A stretch of DNA of 64,000 nt from Paenibacillus_E qinlingensis_A (GTDB lineage: Bacteria; Bacillota; Bacilli; Paenibacillales; NBRC-103111): NCBI RefSeq assembly GCF_031455095.1, contig NZ_JAVDSB010000005.1, forward strand, positions 248,001 through 312,000, read 5' to 3'. Shown here piece by piece: positions 1 through 8,402 of this stretch. The notes under the pieces were generated by a model. The model was not told the DNA's origin. It was given only the letters and a program-made list of their open reading frames with translations, and did not search any database. Each line of letters starts with the position of its first letter. The first letter of the stretch is position 1. A program made the position numbers and the translations under genes.

Positions 1-26
1 GTGAATAAAATATCGGAACCAACAAA

Positions 27-1196
27 ATGATTTACCTGCAGCAAGTGAAACAGCACAATCTTTCAGTCATTTTAAAGGATATATGGAAGCACAATCAGAT
101 TTCGCGGATAGAGCTGGTGGAGAGCACAGGATTAACCTCGGGGACTTTAACAAACCTCACCCATGAACTCATTGAAGCGAAGGTCATTCGCGAATATCAG
201 TCGGTGTCGGGGACAGGGTCAGTCGGGCGTAAACGGGTATTGCTTGCCTTCGATCCGCATTTCTACCGAATCATTGGTTTGGATATTGGTCGAACCTCTT
301 ATGAACTCGTTCTGACTGATCTCACTGGTACCAAATTACAATCGAAGAACGGCAATATCGATGCGGCATTGGGCCCGGAAGGGTTCATGGCCATCATCGG
401 GCCTCAACTGGAATTACTCAAGAGTGAAGTCTTAGCTGACGGGAAAAAAATATTAGGTTTGGGCGTTGGCATCCCTGGACCGATCGATTACGCGAGAGGA
501 AGTCTGATTCATCCTCCCAATTTCGAGGGGTGGGACGGTTATCCTTTACAGCAAGTGCTCGAAAGCCGCTATGGCATACCGACGATCATCGAGGATGATG
601 CACGAACATCTGCGCTTGCCGAAGGCTGGTACGGGTTCGGGAGAAACGGCATGAACCTTGTTAGTATTACCATGGGGATCGGCATCGGGGGTGGTGTCAT
701 TTCTGGAGGCGGGATTGTACGCGGTGCGAATGGCTTGTATGGGCAGGTCGGACATATGACCATTGAACCGAACGGCATCCGCTGCGAATGCGGTAATAAA
801 GGCTGTTGGGAAACGGTGGGATCGATCCCAGGCATTCTTCGCCGCTGGGGGGGCAGCGATATGGATGCGTTCATGCGCGATGTCCGCGATAACAAAGCGG
901 ATGCTTGTGCATGTATAGAAGCGACTCTGCAGTATTTAGAGACTGCGCTTGTGAATATCTTTAATATGTACGATCCAGAAGTGATCATCCTAGGCGGTCG
1001 ATTATATCCGTATCTGAACCCCTATTTGGCACTGATCCAAGATCGGATGAGGAACCGGATTTACGCCTTCGCCAAAGAGCGCGTATTATTGCGGCCATCA
1101 ACGTTTGGCTCATCGCAAAGCGCGATGGGGGGGACAGCTGCTGTGTTTGAGGCCTTGATTTCAAGGCCTGTGGAAATTCTTGGCTACGTGAAATGA
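27..1196 (+). CDS. ROK-family transcriptional regulator (NagC/XylR type)
   Basis: This 389-residue protein has an N-terminal winged helix-turn-helix (about residues 20-60, containing SRIELVESTGLTSGTLTNLT) followed by a ROK sugar-kinase-like domain. The ATP/phosphate loop reads LDIGRTSYEL, and the ROK zinc motif CECGNKGCWE is intact around residue 250. ROK proteins with an N-terminal HTH usually act as sugar-responsive repressors of carbohydrate operons, so it probably controls the downstream SIS/ROK/HAD operon on the same strand, about 440 bp away. The ATG at 27 is the first in-frame start; the window begins just upstream, so its promoter is not visible. The ligand is unknown. Confidence 0.9.
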   Translation: MIYLQQVKQHNLSVILKDIWKHNQISRIELVESTGLTSGTLTNLTHELIEAKVIREYQSVSGTGSVGRKRVLLAFDPHFYRIIGLDIGRTSYELVLTDLTGTKLQSKNGNIDAALGPEGFMAIIGPQLELLKSEVLADGKKILGLGVGIPGPIDYARGSLIHPPNFEGWDGYPLQQVLESRYGIPTIIEDDARTSALAEGWYGFGRNGMNLVSITMGIGIGGGVISGGGIVRGANGLYGQVGHMTIEPNGIRCECGNKGCWETVGSIPGILRRWGGSDMDAFMRDVRDNKADACACIEATLQYLETALVNIFNMYDPEVIILGGRLYPYLNPYLALIQDRMRNRIYAFAKERVLLRPSTFGSSQSAMGGTAAVFEALISRPVEILGYVK

Positions 1197-1217
1197 AGGT
1201 TTAAAATAAAGGTTTCA

Positions 1218-1244
1218 CAAGGACGGCATAGCCGTTTATTTTGA
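1218..1244 (+). repeat. 27-bp direct repeat, copy 1, with a hairpin
   Basis: This is the first of two identical 27-bp copies in the same intergenic gap. It contains the dyad ACGGC-ATA-GCCGT followed by TTTATTTT, so it has the layout of a short hairpin plus a T-rich tail. Placed 22 bp after the stop codon of the ROK regulator, it could act as that gene's terminator. Confidence 0.75.
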
Positions 1245-1563
1245 AATGGACATTACGCATGAGGCGGAGTACAAGACATTGGAATGACGTTAGTCAAATA
1301 TTTCCTGACTAAATCGGCGAAATCGTGCGAAAAAACATGAATAGTTGGATTTTACACAACTAAATGACCATTTTTCGCTGATGACGTCCGTTTGGGGCGA
1401 TTTAGTTCGGCAAAATCGGAATAATGAAGGATTATAGCCGCCGATAGTGAAAATAGATCGGCAAAATCGGACTAATGGAGGTGGCGGCTGGAAACCCTCG
1501 GTCCGATATTTCCGAACAGGACTACGTATCCCTACTGTCCTTTGTTTTACAGTGAATTTTCAG

Positions 1564-1590
1564 CAAGGACGGCATAGCCGTTTATTTTGA
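1564..1590 (+). repeat. 27-bp direct repeat, copy 2, with a hairpin
   Basis: This copy is identical to the one at 1218-1244. It ends 42 bp upstream of the SIS gene start, where a normal terminator would be unexpected. It may be a leader hairpin, an attenuator or an operator half of a looping pair. Confidence 0.75.
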
Positions 1591-1632
1591 CTAATTATTT
1601 TAATCATTAAGAAATTATTAGGGAGGCCAACT

Positions 1633-2265
1633 ATGAGTCAAATACTTGATCAACTGATTGTGAAATACCCTGAGCTGGAGACCTGTCTACTCGATATCCA
1701 GCGAGCAGTGGAGCTCATAAGCGATTGTTATCGCGGAGGCGGAAAAGTGCTGGTCTGCGGCAATGGCGGAAGCGCTTCAGATAGCGAGCACATTGTTGGA
1801 GAACTCATGAAAGGCTTCATGTCTAAAAGGCCGATATCGTCTCAAATTCGGGAACAATTGGAGAAGTGTTATCCCGGTGAAGGACATTTTCTTGCTGACC
1901 ATCTGCAAGGGGCTCTGCCTGCCATATCGCTGGTCAGTCATACGGCACTTGCGACCGCATTTTCCAATGATGTGAGCGCCGAAACGGTATTCGCACAGCA
2001 GGTTTACGGTTACGGAGTGAAGGGAGATGTTCTACTCGGCCTAAGTACGTCCGGGAATTCTGCTAACGTCGTGCGTGCTATTCAGGTTGCGAAAGTCCAA
2101 GGCTTGACGGCAATCGGCTTAACTGGTCAAAGCGGCGGCAGGATGAATGAACTGTGTGACGTGACCATTCGTGTGCCGTCAGATCGCACACCGGACATTC
2201 AGGAACGGCATTTACCGATCTACCATGCCATTTGCATGTTGCTGGAGGAGGAATTTTTTCAATGA
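1633..2265 (+). CDS. SIS-domain sugar-phosphate isomerase, GmhA-like
   Basis: This 210-residue single-SIS-domain protein has the length and layout of sedoheptulose-7-phosphate isomerase (GmhA). It has the phosphosugar-binding segment GNGGSASDSEH (around residue 44), a second loop LSTSGNSANVV, and a C-terminal QERHLPIYHAICML segment where GmhA proteins carry the catalytic His. GmhA converts sedoheptulose 7-phosphate to heptose 7-phosphate. The neighbours (HldE-like kinase, HAD phosphatase) are the other enzyme types of heptose-phosphate pathways, but no nucleotidyltransferase is nearby, so the true substrate may be another ketose or aldose phosphate. The SD AGGGAGG precedes ATG 1633. The stop overlaps the next start (ATGA at 2262). 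Confidence 0.85.
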   Translation: MSQILDQLIVKYPELETCLLDIQRAVELISDCYRGGGKVLVCGNGGSASDSEHIVGELMKGFMSKRPISSQIREQLEKCYPGEGHFLADHLQGALPAISLVSHTALATAFSNDVSAETVFAQQVYGYGVKGDVLLGLSTSGNSANVVRAIQVAKVQGLTAIGLTGQSGGRMNELCDVTIRVPSDRTPDIQERHLPIYHAICMLLEEEFFQ

Positions 2266-3236
2266 TGAGCTACTTGGCCGGAGTCGATATTGGAGGGACG
2301 AAATGCGCGCTCAGCTTAGGAAGAGCGAACGGGGAACAGATTGAGATTGTCGAAAAAGTTAAATTCGCAACGCCGTCAACACCCGAAGCGACAATTGCTG
2401 CTTTTATCTCGGCCTTGGACGAAGTCCTGCTGAAGCATAGCATTCATAAATTAACAGCGATCGGCATCAGCTGCGGAGGACCGCTGAATAGCAGGGCAGG
2501 ACTCGTACTGTCGCCGCCCAATTTGCCAGGTTGGGACTCGATCGACATTGTAAGTCCATTTCGTGAGCGATACGGTGTGCCAATAGGTCTGCAGAATGAT
2601 GCCAACGCTTGCGCATTGGCCGAATGGAAGTGGGGCGCGGGGCAGGGTACCAGCAATATGGTGTTTCTTACATTTGGCACAGGCATGGGGGCTGGCCTTA
2701 TTCTTAACGGCAAATTGTATGCCGGAACGAATGATATGGGCGGAGAGGTCGGCAACATCCGACTGGAGCCGGACGGGCCAGTCGGCTACGGCAAGGCAGG
2801 CTCTTTTGAGGGTTTTTGCAGCGGAGGCGGGATTGCGCAATTGGCGAAGTCGATGGCACTGCAAAGCCTGCGCGAGGGAGGTAAGCCGACGTTCTGCCCC
2901 ACGGAGGCGGATGTGAACGGCGTAACTGCGCAGACAGTAGGCGAAGCTGCACAGCATGGTGATCCGCTGGCGCTCGACGTGTATCGCGTCGTCGGCAAAC
3001 AACTCGGACGCGGCCTGGCCGTGCTTGTCGATCTGCTCAATCCAGCGTGCATCGTAATCGGCAGTATATTCGCTCGCCAACAGTCGATACTTGAGCCGAT
3101 TTTACTTGCGGAGCTGCGGCGAGAGGCGATTCCACTCTCCCTGTCTGTCTGCCGCATCGTTCCGGCTGGACTCGGCGAGCAGGTAGGTGATTACGCGAGT
3201 TTATCGGTGGCGTTATATACGTTGCAGAATGAATAA
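2262..3236 (+). CDS. ROK-family sugar kinase
   Basis: This ROK kinase of 324 residues lacks the N-terminal HTH found in the ROK protein at 27-1196. The phosphate-1 loop is VDIGGTKCAL at the N-terminus, and an LTFGTGMGAGLIL segment follows mid-protein. The usual ROK zinc motif (CxCGxxGCxE) is absent and is replaced by a GKAGSFEGFCSGGG segment, a variant I recall from some ROK kinases. It probably phosphorylates a free hexose or hexosamine entering the pathway. The chosen ATG (2262) overlaps the stop of the SIS gene and has GGAGGAGG about 11 nt upstream, indicating translational coupling. The longer frame from 2232 has no such site. Confidence 0.88.
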   Translation: MMSYLAGVDIGGTKCALSLGRANGEQIEIVEKVKFATPSTPEATIAAFISALDEVLLKHSIHKLTAIGISCGGPLNSRAGLVLSPPNLPGWDSIDIVSPFRERYGVPIGLQNDANACALAEWKWGAGQGTSNMVFLTFGTGMGAGLILNGKLYAGTNDMGGEVGNIRLEPDGPVGYGKAGSFEGFCSGGGIAQLAKSMALQSLREGGKPTFCPTEADVNGVTAQTVGEAAQHGDPLALDVYRVVGKQLGRGLAVLVDLLNPACIVIGSIFARQQSILEPILLAELRREAIPLSLSVCRIVPAGLGEQVGDYASLSVALYTLQNE

Positions 3237-3255
3237 AGATAGGGGATAGACAAGG

Positions 3256-4035
3256 ATGACAATAAAAGCTGTATTATTCGATTTTGATGGCACACTGTCT
3301 ACATTGCGAGCTGGATGGGAAGAAGTTATGGTTCCTTTTATGAAGGAAAGCATTGTTGGGAACCAGCAGTTAACGGAGGAGGAGAATGTCCGAATGGACA
3401 GGGAGATCGCTGATTATATTGATCAATCGACTGGTATTCAAACGGTGTTCCAAATGCGCTGGTTGAAAGAAAAGACGACGGCAGAAGGTTGGAATCCTGA
3501 GGTGCTGGACGAATGGGCTTACAAGGCGGAGTATAACCGCAGGCTGCTTCTTTCCGTACATGAGCGAATCAATCGCATGGCGTCAGGTGAGCTTAGACAA
3601 GAGGATTATTTAATGAAGGGCTCGCTCGCATTTCTGCAGCTTCTTCAAGATCGTGGCGTGGAGATGTATGTGGCAAGCGGGACAGACCATCCGGATGTCG
3701 TTAGGGAAGCGCAAGTATTAGGCGTCTCCTCCTTCTTTCGAGAAATATGGGGGGCTCCAGTAGGTAAGGCGGAATGCTCTAAGGAGAAAGTGATGATGGA
3801 CCTGATTGAGAATAAAAAACTGTCAGGACACGAATTTGCTGTTGTTGGAGACGGGAAAGTCGAAATTCGCTTAGCGAAAGAAATCGGAAGCTTGGCTGTT
3901 GGGCTTGCAAGCGATGAAACCGTTCGTGAAGGCGTGAATCCGTTGAAGGAGAAAAGGCTGCTGGTGGCCGGAGCGGATGTTATTGTCGGCGATTTTACAA
4001 ATATTGATCAATGGATCACATGGCTTGGCCTCTAG
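3256..4035 (+). CDS. HAD-superfamily hydrolase (sugar-phosphate phosphatase-like)
   Basis: A 259-residue HAD hydrolase. The catalytic motif LFDFDGT places the nucleophile at Asp9 and the acid/base at Asp11. A helical cap covers about residues 20-115. Motif II is in YVASGTDHP and motif IV in VVGDGKVEI. It most resembles phosphoglycolate-phosphatase-type HADs. In this operon it is a candidate for dephosphorylating a sugar mono- or bisphosphate, as GmhB does in heptose pathways, although it is not GmhB itself. It lies 19 bp after the ROK kinase and 37 bp before the next gene, so it is co-transcribed with both. Confidence 0.85.
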   Translation: MTIKAVLFDFDGTLSTLRAGWEEVMVPFMKESIVGNQQLTEEENVRMDREIADYIDQSTGIQTVFQMRWLKEKTTAEGWNPEVLDEWAYKAEYNRRLLLSVHERINRMASGELRQEDYLMKGSLAFLQLLQDRGVEMYVASGTDHPDVVREAQVLGVSSFFREIWGAPVGKAECSKEKVMMDLIENKKLSGHEFAVVGDGKVEIRLAKEIGSLAVGLASDETVREGVNPLKEKRLLVAGADVIVGDFTNIDQWITWLGL

Positions 4036-4072
4036 ACGATGAAAGCGAAGAATAAGATTAGGGAGGCGAACA

Positions 4073-6049
4073 ATGGAGGAACAACGCATATCTTTCGCAG
4101 ATGTGAAAACGAATTCTGTCTATAACCGAACAAATCTTGTAACCATTAAGAATATGGCCGATCCTTTTGCGGACCCATTGCCTGATTGGCAGATTTCAAA
4201 GCGTATGCAGGAGCAGTTCGATGCGTTGATCGAAAGCATCGTATTGGCAAGGGCTGCCGGTCGGCCAGTTATTTGGTCGATGGGCGCACATGTGATTAAG
4301 AACGGTTTGTCGCGTTATATCATTGAAATGGTGCGGGCCGGAATTCTGACCCATGTATCCGGCAACGGAGCGACGAGTATTCATGACTTCGAGCTCGCAT
4401 TCCTAGGGGAAACATCGGAGGATGTGGCGCGCTCGATAGAGGATGGCTCGTTCGGCATGTGGGAAGAAACGGGACGTTATATGAATGAAGCGATTCAGCA
4501 AGGCGCGTCTTTAGGACTTGGCTACGGAGAGAGTCTATACCGGTATTTGGCACGGCAACCGGAACAATTCCCTTATTTCGACGATTGCTTATTTGCGCAG
4601 TGCCAGGTTCTAGGCGTTCCTTATACCTGCCATATTTCAATCGGTACGGACATTATTCATCAACATCCGATCGTCGATTTTGAGGCGTTAGGACGAACAA
4701 GCGGAATCGATTTTCATAACATGTGCGAATCTGTTGCAGGTTTGGAACATGGCGGCATATTTCTTAATTTCGGCTCGGCAATTTCAGGTCCAGAAATATT
4801 TTTGAAGGCATTGAGCATTTGTCGCAACGCGGGACTGGACATGGTGGACATTACAGCAGCGAACTTCGACATTTTGCCGGTCTACGCTGATATCCAGCCA
4901 ACGGAAGAGGAGTCGGAATACTATTACCGGCCACGGCGTAATTTTATGGACAGATTGGGACAAATCGGAGGGGCGGGCTACTTGTTTAACGGGCTTCATC
5001 AAATGACCATACCGCATTTGTTTCATAGCATTATGAAACGGAAGCAAGAGCTGGGCATTTCGTTTCCTCCAATTATGCGCAACCGTGCTGCGAAATTAAT
5101 GCCTGAACGGCTCAAGCTGCACAACATACAACATCGGGTAAACCGCCTGCGGATCGAAGATTTGCCTGCACTTGATAGCAATTCTTATGAGGCATGCCAG
5201 ACTGTCCCCGATGAAGTAGAGTTCCATGATTTTATCGGACGCTGGACAGAAGCGCGAGCTAAGAAGTCCGGGGTCCTTGTTTCCTTGGGCGGCAACGTGA
5301 TTGGCAGCGGTGTGAATCGCTATTTGATCGATCTGTTGGAGAATGGTTGGATCACTCATCTTGCTGTGAATGGCGCATGCGCATTCCAAGATTTTGAATT
5401 GGCGGCTTTCGGCGGAACCGAAGAAGCCGATGATGGAGAATTGGCTGCAGGTCGTTTCGGCATGTGGCGGGAGCCAGGTGAGTACCTGCATGAAGCGCTA
5501 CGGCTTGGCTATGCGCAAGGCTTAGGTTATGGTCGCAGCTTGATAGCGTATGTGCAGTTGCATCCGGAAAGGTTCCCTTATTTGGAAGCAAGTTTATTGG
5601 GAGCCTGTATGAGGCTCGATATACCCTATACCGTTCATATTACGATAGGCACAGATGCAGTGCAGCAGCATCCAACTGCTAATTTTTCCATTCAAGGCAA
5701 GGCCAGCGGCTTGGATTTTCAAAGCTATACGTATGCCGTATCGCAATTGGAGGACGGTGTGTTCGCTAATTTCGGCTCGACGGTTACTGGTCCGGAGGTC
5801 TTCCTCAAAGCGCTATCGATTTCGCGAAATTTGGGTTATCCACTAGAGAAAATCACAACGGCAAACTTCGATATCGTGAAGCTTGGCGACTACCACCGCA
5901 AGGTCGGGTACGAGGACTGGGACTACTATTACCGTCCGCGCAAAAACATTATTCACAGGCCAACTAGTCTGGGGGGCAAAGGATTTCATTTTGAGGGCTT
6001 GCATCAAGCGATGATCCCGGCGATTTGGTCAAAGCTCGCAGCCAAATAA
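4073..6049 (+). CDS. Tandem-duplicated protein resembling the deoxyhypusine-synthase fold
   Basis: This 658-residue protein is two homologous halves fused head to tail (about residues 35-330 and 375-655). Matching blocks include GAHVIKNGLSRYIIEM / GGNVIGSGVNRYLIDL, SGNGATSIHDFELAFLG / AVNGACAFQDFELAAFG, LGLGYGESL / QGLGYGRSL, HISIGTDIIHQHP / HITIGTDAVQQHP, FGSAISGPEIFLKALSI / FGSTVTGPEVFLKALSI and YYYRPRRN / YYYRPRKN. I recall single-unit relatives as uncharacterised proteins near RfaE/HldE-like kinases, resembling the NAD-dependent deoxyhypusine-synthase fold. That assignment is from memory and only moderately secure. Its position between a sugar phosphatase and a sugar kinase suggests an NAD-dependent or isomerising step on a sugar. 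Hypusine synthesis itself is not expected here. The SD AGGGAGG precedes ATG 4073. Confidence 0.7.
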   Translation: MEEQRISFADVKTNSVYNRTNLVTIKNMADPFADPLPDWQISKRMQEQFDALIESIVLARAAGRPVIWSMGAHVIKNGLSRYIIEMVRAGILTHVSGNGATSIHDFELAFLGETSEDVARSIEDGSFGMWEETGRYMNEAIQQGASLGLGYGESLYRYLARQPEQFPYFDDCLFAQCQVLGVPYTCHISIGTDIIHQHPIVDFEALGRTSGIDFHNMCESVAGLEHGGIFLNFGSAISGPEIFLKALSICRNAGLDMVDITAANFDILPVYADIQPTEEESEYYYRPRRNFMDRLGQIGGAGYLFNGLHQMTIPHLFHSIMKRKQELGISFPPIMRNRAAKLMPERLKLHNIQHRVNRLRIEDLPALDSNSYEACQTVPDEVEFHDFIGRWTEARAKKSGVLVSLGGNVIGSGVNRYLIDLLENGWITHLAVNGACAFQDFELAAFGGTEEADDGELAAGRFGMWREPGEYLHEALRLGYAQGLGYGRSLIAYVQLHPERFPYLEASLLGACMRLDIPYTVHITIGTDAVQQHPTANFSIQGKASGLDFQSYTYAVSQLEDGVFANFGSTVTGPEVFLKALSISRNLGYPLEKITTANFDIVKLGDYHRKVGYEDWDYYYRPRKNIIHRPTSLGGKGFHFEGLHQAMIPAIWSKLAAK

Positions 6050-6074
6050 CCTCGCATACAAGGAGTTGACAGAC

Positions 6075-7130
6075 ATGGAGTTACATTATTTAGGGATTGA
6101 ACGGTACACTGGATTGACCAGCAGTGGTGCGGAGCGCATTTTGGAGCACATTCCTCGCCTGAAGGCGGGCGTGATCGGCGATGGATGTCTGGATATCTAC
6201 TGGCATGCAGATATGACCAAAAGCGAACTTTCACGGGAAACGCCGCATTACCCGCTGCCGATTGTGAAAGAAATTTTTTCGCCTGGGGCGGCTGGAAATG
6301 TGGCGGCAAATGTAAAGGCCCTTGGCTGCAGCGAGGTGTATTTCTGCTCTGTATTCGGAAATGATTGGCGGGGAAGCCTGCTCAGGGACACTTTCCAGCG
6401 ACTCGGAATTGATGACCGATACTCGCTTTATGTAGACGAATGGCTGACACCGGCCTATTGCAAACCGATTCGGCATGGCATGCAGGGGGCGTCCCAAGAG
6501 GATCCTCGGCTTGATTTCAATAATCATCGGCCTCTCTCGGATGTGCTAGTTAGCCAGTTGGTGGTGCGTTTGGATCAGATGGCAGAAGTTGTCGACATTA
6601 TAGCGGTAACAGATCAATTGCATTTTGGCGTCGTAGGTGAAGCTGTGCGAGAGCGGCTCGCCTATTGGGCGGAGCAGGGGAAAATCATTGTGCTGGACAG
6701 CCGCGATCGGATCGGAGCGTTCAAGGGCATCATTGCCAAGCCGAATGAAATCGAAGCGCTTCGCTGGGCGGAGCCGAGTCTAGATCCATACGACGGTAGT
6801 TGGAGTCACTGGCTGTCTGCTGCACGGAAGCTATCCGAGCACACTGGGGCTCCATGCTGTCTAACTTTGGGAGATAAGGGATCGCTCTGGGTTGAGAAGG
6901 GCCGTGCTTATTGGACAAATGCACGTAAGACAGAGCCCCCGCTCGATATCGTCGGGGCTGGTGATTGCTTCGCATCCGCGTTATTGTGCGCACTCGGGGT
7001 CGGCTCAAATGGCATGGAAGCCATGGCTTTCGCACATGCTGCCGCTGCAGTTGTCGTCCGCAAGATTGGGATGACCGGGACAGCGACGCCGCTTGAAATA
7101 TTAGAAAGTGTGAGGTTGGATCCAGCATGA
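6075..7130 (+). CDS. PfkB-family kinase, HldE/RfaE kinase-domain-like
   Basis: This ribokinase/PfkB-family kinase has 351 residues. The N-terminal pattern GVIGDGCLDIYWHADMTK followed by GAAGNVAANVKALG resembles the kinase half of HldE (heptose 7-phosphate kinase). The catalytic motif DIVGAGDCFASAL places the base at Asp297. The nucleotidyltransferase half of HldE is absent. Together with the GmhA-like isomerase and HAD phosphatase it suggests chemistry on a seven-carbon or similar sugar phosphate. ATG 6075 is preferred over the upstream TTG at 6066 because the SD AAGGAG sits 9 nt before it and abuts the TTG. Its stop overlaps the next gene start by ATGA. Confidence 0.82.
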   Translation: MELHYLGIERYTGLTSSGAERILEHIPRLKAGVIGDGCLDIYWHADMTKSELSRETPHYPLPIVKEIFSPGAAGNVAANVKALGCSEVYFCSVFGNDWRGSLLRDTFQRLGIDDRYSLYVDEWLTPAYCKPIRHGMQGASQEDPRLDFNNHRPLSDVLVSQLVVRLDQMAEVVDIIAVTDQLHFGVVGEAVRERLAYWAEQGKIIVLDSRDRIGAFKGIIAKPNEIEALRWAEPSLDPYDGSWSHWLSAARKLSEHTGAPCCLTLGDKGSLWVEKGRAYWTNARKTEPPLDIVGAGDCFASALLCALGVGSNGMEAMAFAHAAAAVVVRKIGMTGTATPLEILESVRLDPA

Positions 7131-8173
7131 GACTATATGGGGAAAAATGGACGAGGCGGGAACTTGAAGCAAGGGTTGGCCGTATTGAGCAAGTCGGCGG
7201 GATTCGCAGATTTCAGCTTTCGGAAGGAACAGAAGCTGGCACAGAGCAGATTCAAGTAAGGACAGGGGCTGGCTTATGCTACTATGTGTCCGCTTCGCGA
7301 GGGCTGGATATATCGCTAGCGGAGTATGCAGGGGTTCCGCTGAGTTGGCAATCGCCCAACGGTGATGTCCACCCCGCCTATTTCGATGCGCGCGGTGTAG
7401 AGTGGCTGCGAACGGCAGCAGGCGGACTGCTTATGACCTGCGGGTTAACGCAGGTGGGATCTCCTTGTGAAGATGAGGGGGAAGCTTGCGGCCAGCACGG
7501 TCGTATTCACCATCTTCCGGCGCGGCAAGTGTCGGCGGAGGGCAACTGGCATGGTGATGACTATGAGATGCGGATTCGCGGAGTCGTCGAGGAGAGTTCG
7601 ATATTCGGACATCAGTTATGTTTAACGCGTGAAATCTGTAGCCGTTTGGGTGACAATCGAATTGTGATCCGCGATCGTGTGGAGAATCGGGGATTTAAGC
7701 CTAGCCCGCACATGATGCTGTATCATTTTAATTTCGGTTTTCCCCTGATGGATGAGCATACGACGATTTCATTCCCTAACGGGCAGGTGCGAGCCCGAGA
7801 GTCAGAACTGCCACTGGAAGGGTATGATACGTTTCAGGAGCCAGGTGTAAATTACCGGGAGCGCGTTTATTATCATACGCCAGATATGGCGGGGAGACAG
7901 GACGGTAAGGCATCCGTTGTCATTCGCAATCCTAACTTCCCGTTAAACGCTGGTAATCCCGGAATTGAGGTGGCTCTTACCTGGTCAGCCGACACATTGC
8001 CCCGTCTCGTTCAGTGGAAGATGCCAGGTGCAGGTACTTACGTGCTAGGCATTGAACCCGCTAACTGCTGGGTGGAAGGACGTGCAGCGGAGCGAGAGAG
8101 AGGTTCCCTCGTCACACTTGAGCCTGGGGAATCGGTAAGATATGAATTGGCGTTAGAAATACGAGGAATTTAA
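7127..8173 (+). CDS. DUF4432-type aldose 1-epimerase family protein
   Basis: A 348-residue protein that looks like the DUF4432 branch of the galactose-mutarotase fold. It has the typical SRGLDIS, PLSWQSPNGDVHPAYFD and GLTQVGSPCEDEGE...GQHGRIHHLPA segments, and a mid-protein histidine in MMLYHFNFGFPL. Family members are usually found in sugar catabolic operons and are thought to interconvert sugar anomers or epimers. It is translationally coupled to the kinase upstream (ATGA overlap at 7127-7130) and is the last gene of the operon, followed by a strong terminator. Confidence 0.82.
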   Translation: MRLYGEKWTRRELEARVGRIEQVGGIRRFQLSEGTEAGTEQIQVRTGAGLCYYVSASRGLDISLAEYAGVPLSWQSPNGDVHPAYFDARGVEWLRTAAGGLLMTCGLTQVGSPCEDEGEACGQHGRIHHLPARQVSAEGNWHGDDYEMRIRGVVEESSIFGHQLCLTREICSRLGDNRIVIRDRVENRGFKPSPHMMLYHFNFGFPLMDEHTTISFPNGQVRARESELPLEGYDTFQEPGVNYRERVYYHTPDMAGRQDGKASVVIRNPNFPLNAGNPGIEVALTWSADTLPRLVQWKMPGAGTYVLGIEPANCWVEGRAAERERGSLVTLEPGESVRYELALEIRGI

Positions 8174-8211
8174 AGTGCATAAGTGTATTGAAACTGGGAA
8201 GAGTTTCTACT

Positions 8212-8261
8212 AAACGGTCTATAACCCGCTCCATAAAGGAGCTTGGGAATAGACCGTTTTT
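8212..8261 (+). terminator. Rho-independent terminator of the SIS/ROK/HAD operon
   Basis: A perfect 11-bp stem, AAACGGTCTAT (8212-8222) with ATAGACCGTTT (8249-8259), encloses a second GCTCC/GGAGC stem and is followed by a run of T. It lies 38 bp after the epimerase stop. Confidence 0.9.
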
Positions 8262-8402
8262 CATTCTAGATGTGAATACGCCAAAATGACTCAACCGATG
8301 AGGTCAAATGAATCTAGTAGAAATATGAACCATGAGGTGGAGATATGGAACATACCTATGGAGGCACTTTCTACAACGAGGAACGGCATTTTGTATCATA
8401 GC

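Larger units (their letters stand above)
1197..1632. other. Non-coding gap with direct repeats, upstream of the SIS operon
   Basis: No convincing gene lies in this 436-bp stretch. It carries a 27-bp direct repeat near each end (1218-1244 and 1564-1590). In the middle are two copies of TCGGCAAAATCGGA (1407-1420 and 1458-1471) plus related degenerate copies such as AATCGGCGAAATCG near 1312. The promoter of the downstream operon is presumably here, but I could not pick a convincing -35/-10 pair by eye. Confidence 0.6.

Noticed and set aside
2451..3157. Several long antisense open frames across the ROK kinase gene
   Set aside because: They overlap a clear ROK kinase, overlap one another and show no recognisable domain; they are shadows of the GC-rich coding strand.
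1633..7130. Classical ADP-heptose biosynthesis operon
   Set aside because: The nucleotidyltransferase and epimerase of that pathway are missing, and the HAD protein does not look like GmhB.
8262..8402. Possible small gene between the operon terminator and element A
   Set aside because: No open frame with a ribosome site and recognisable product; the segment is better explained as upstream regulatory sequence.
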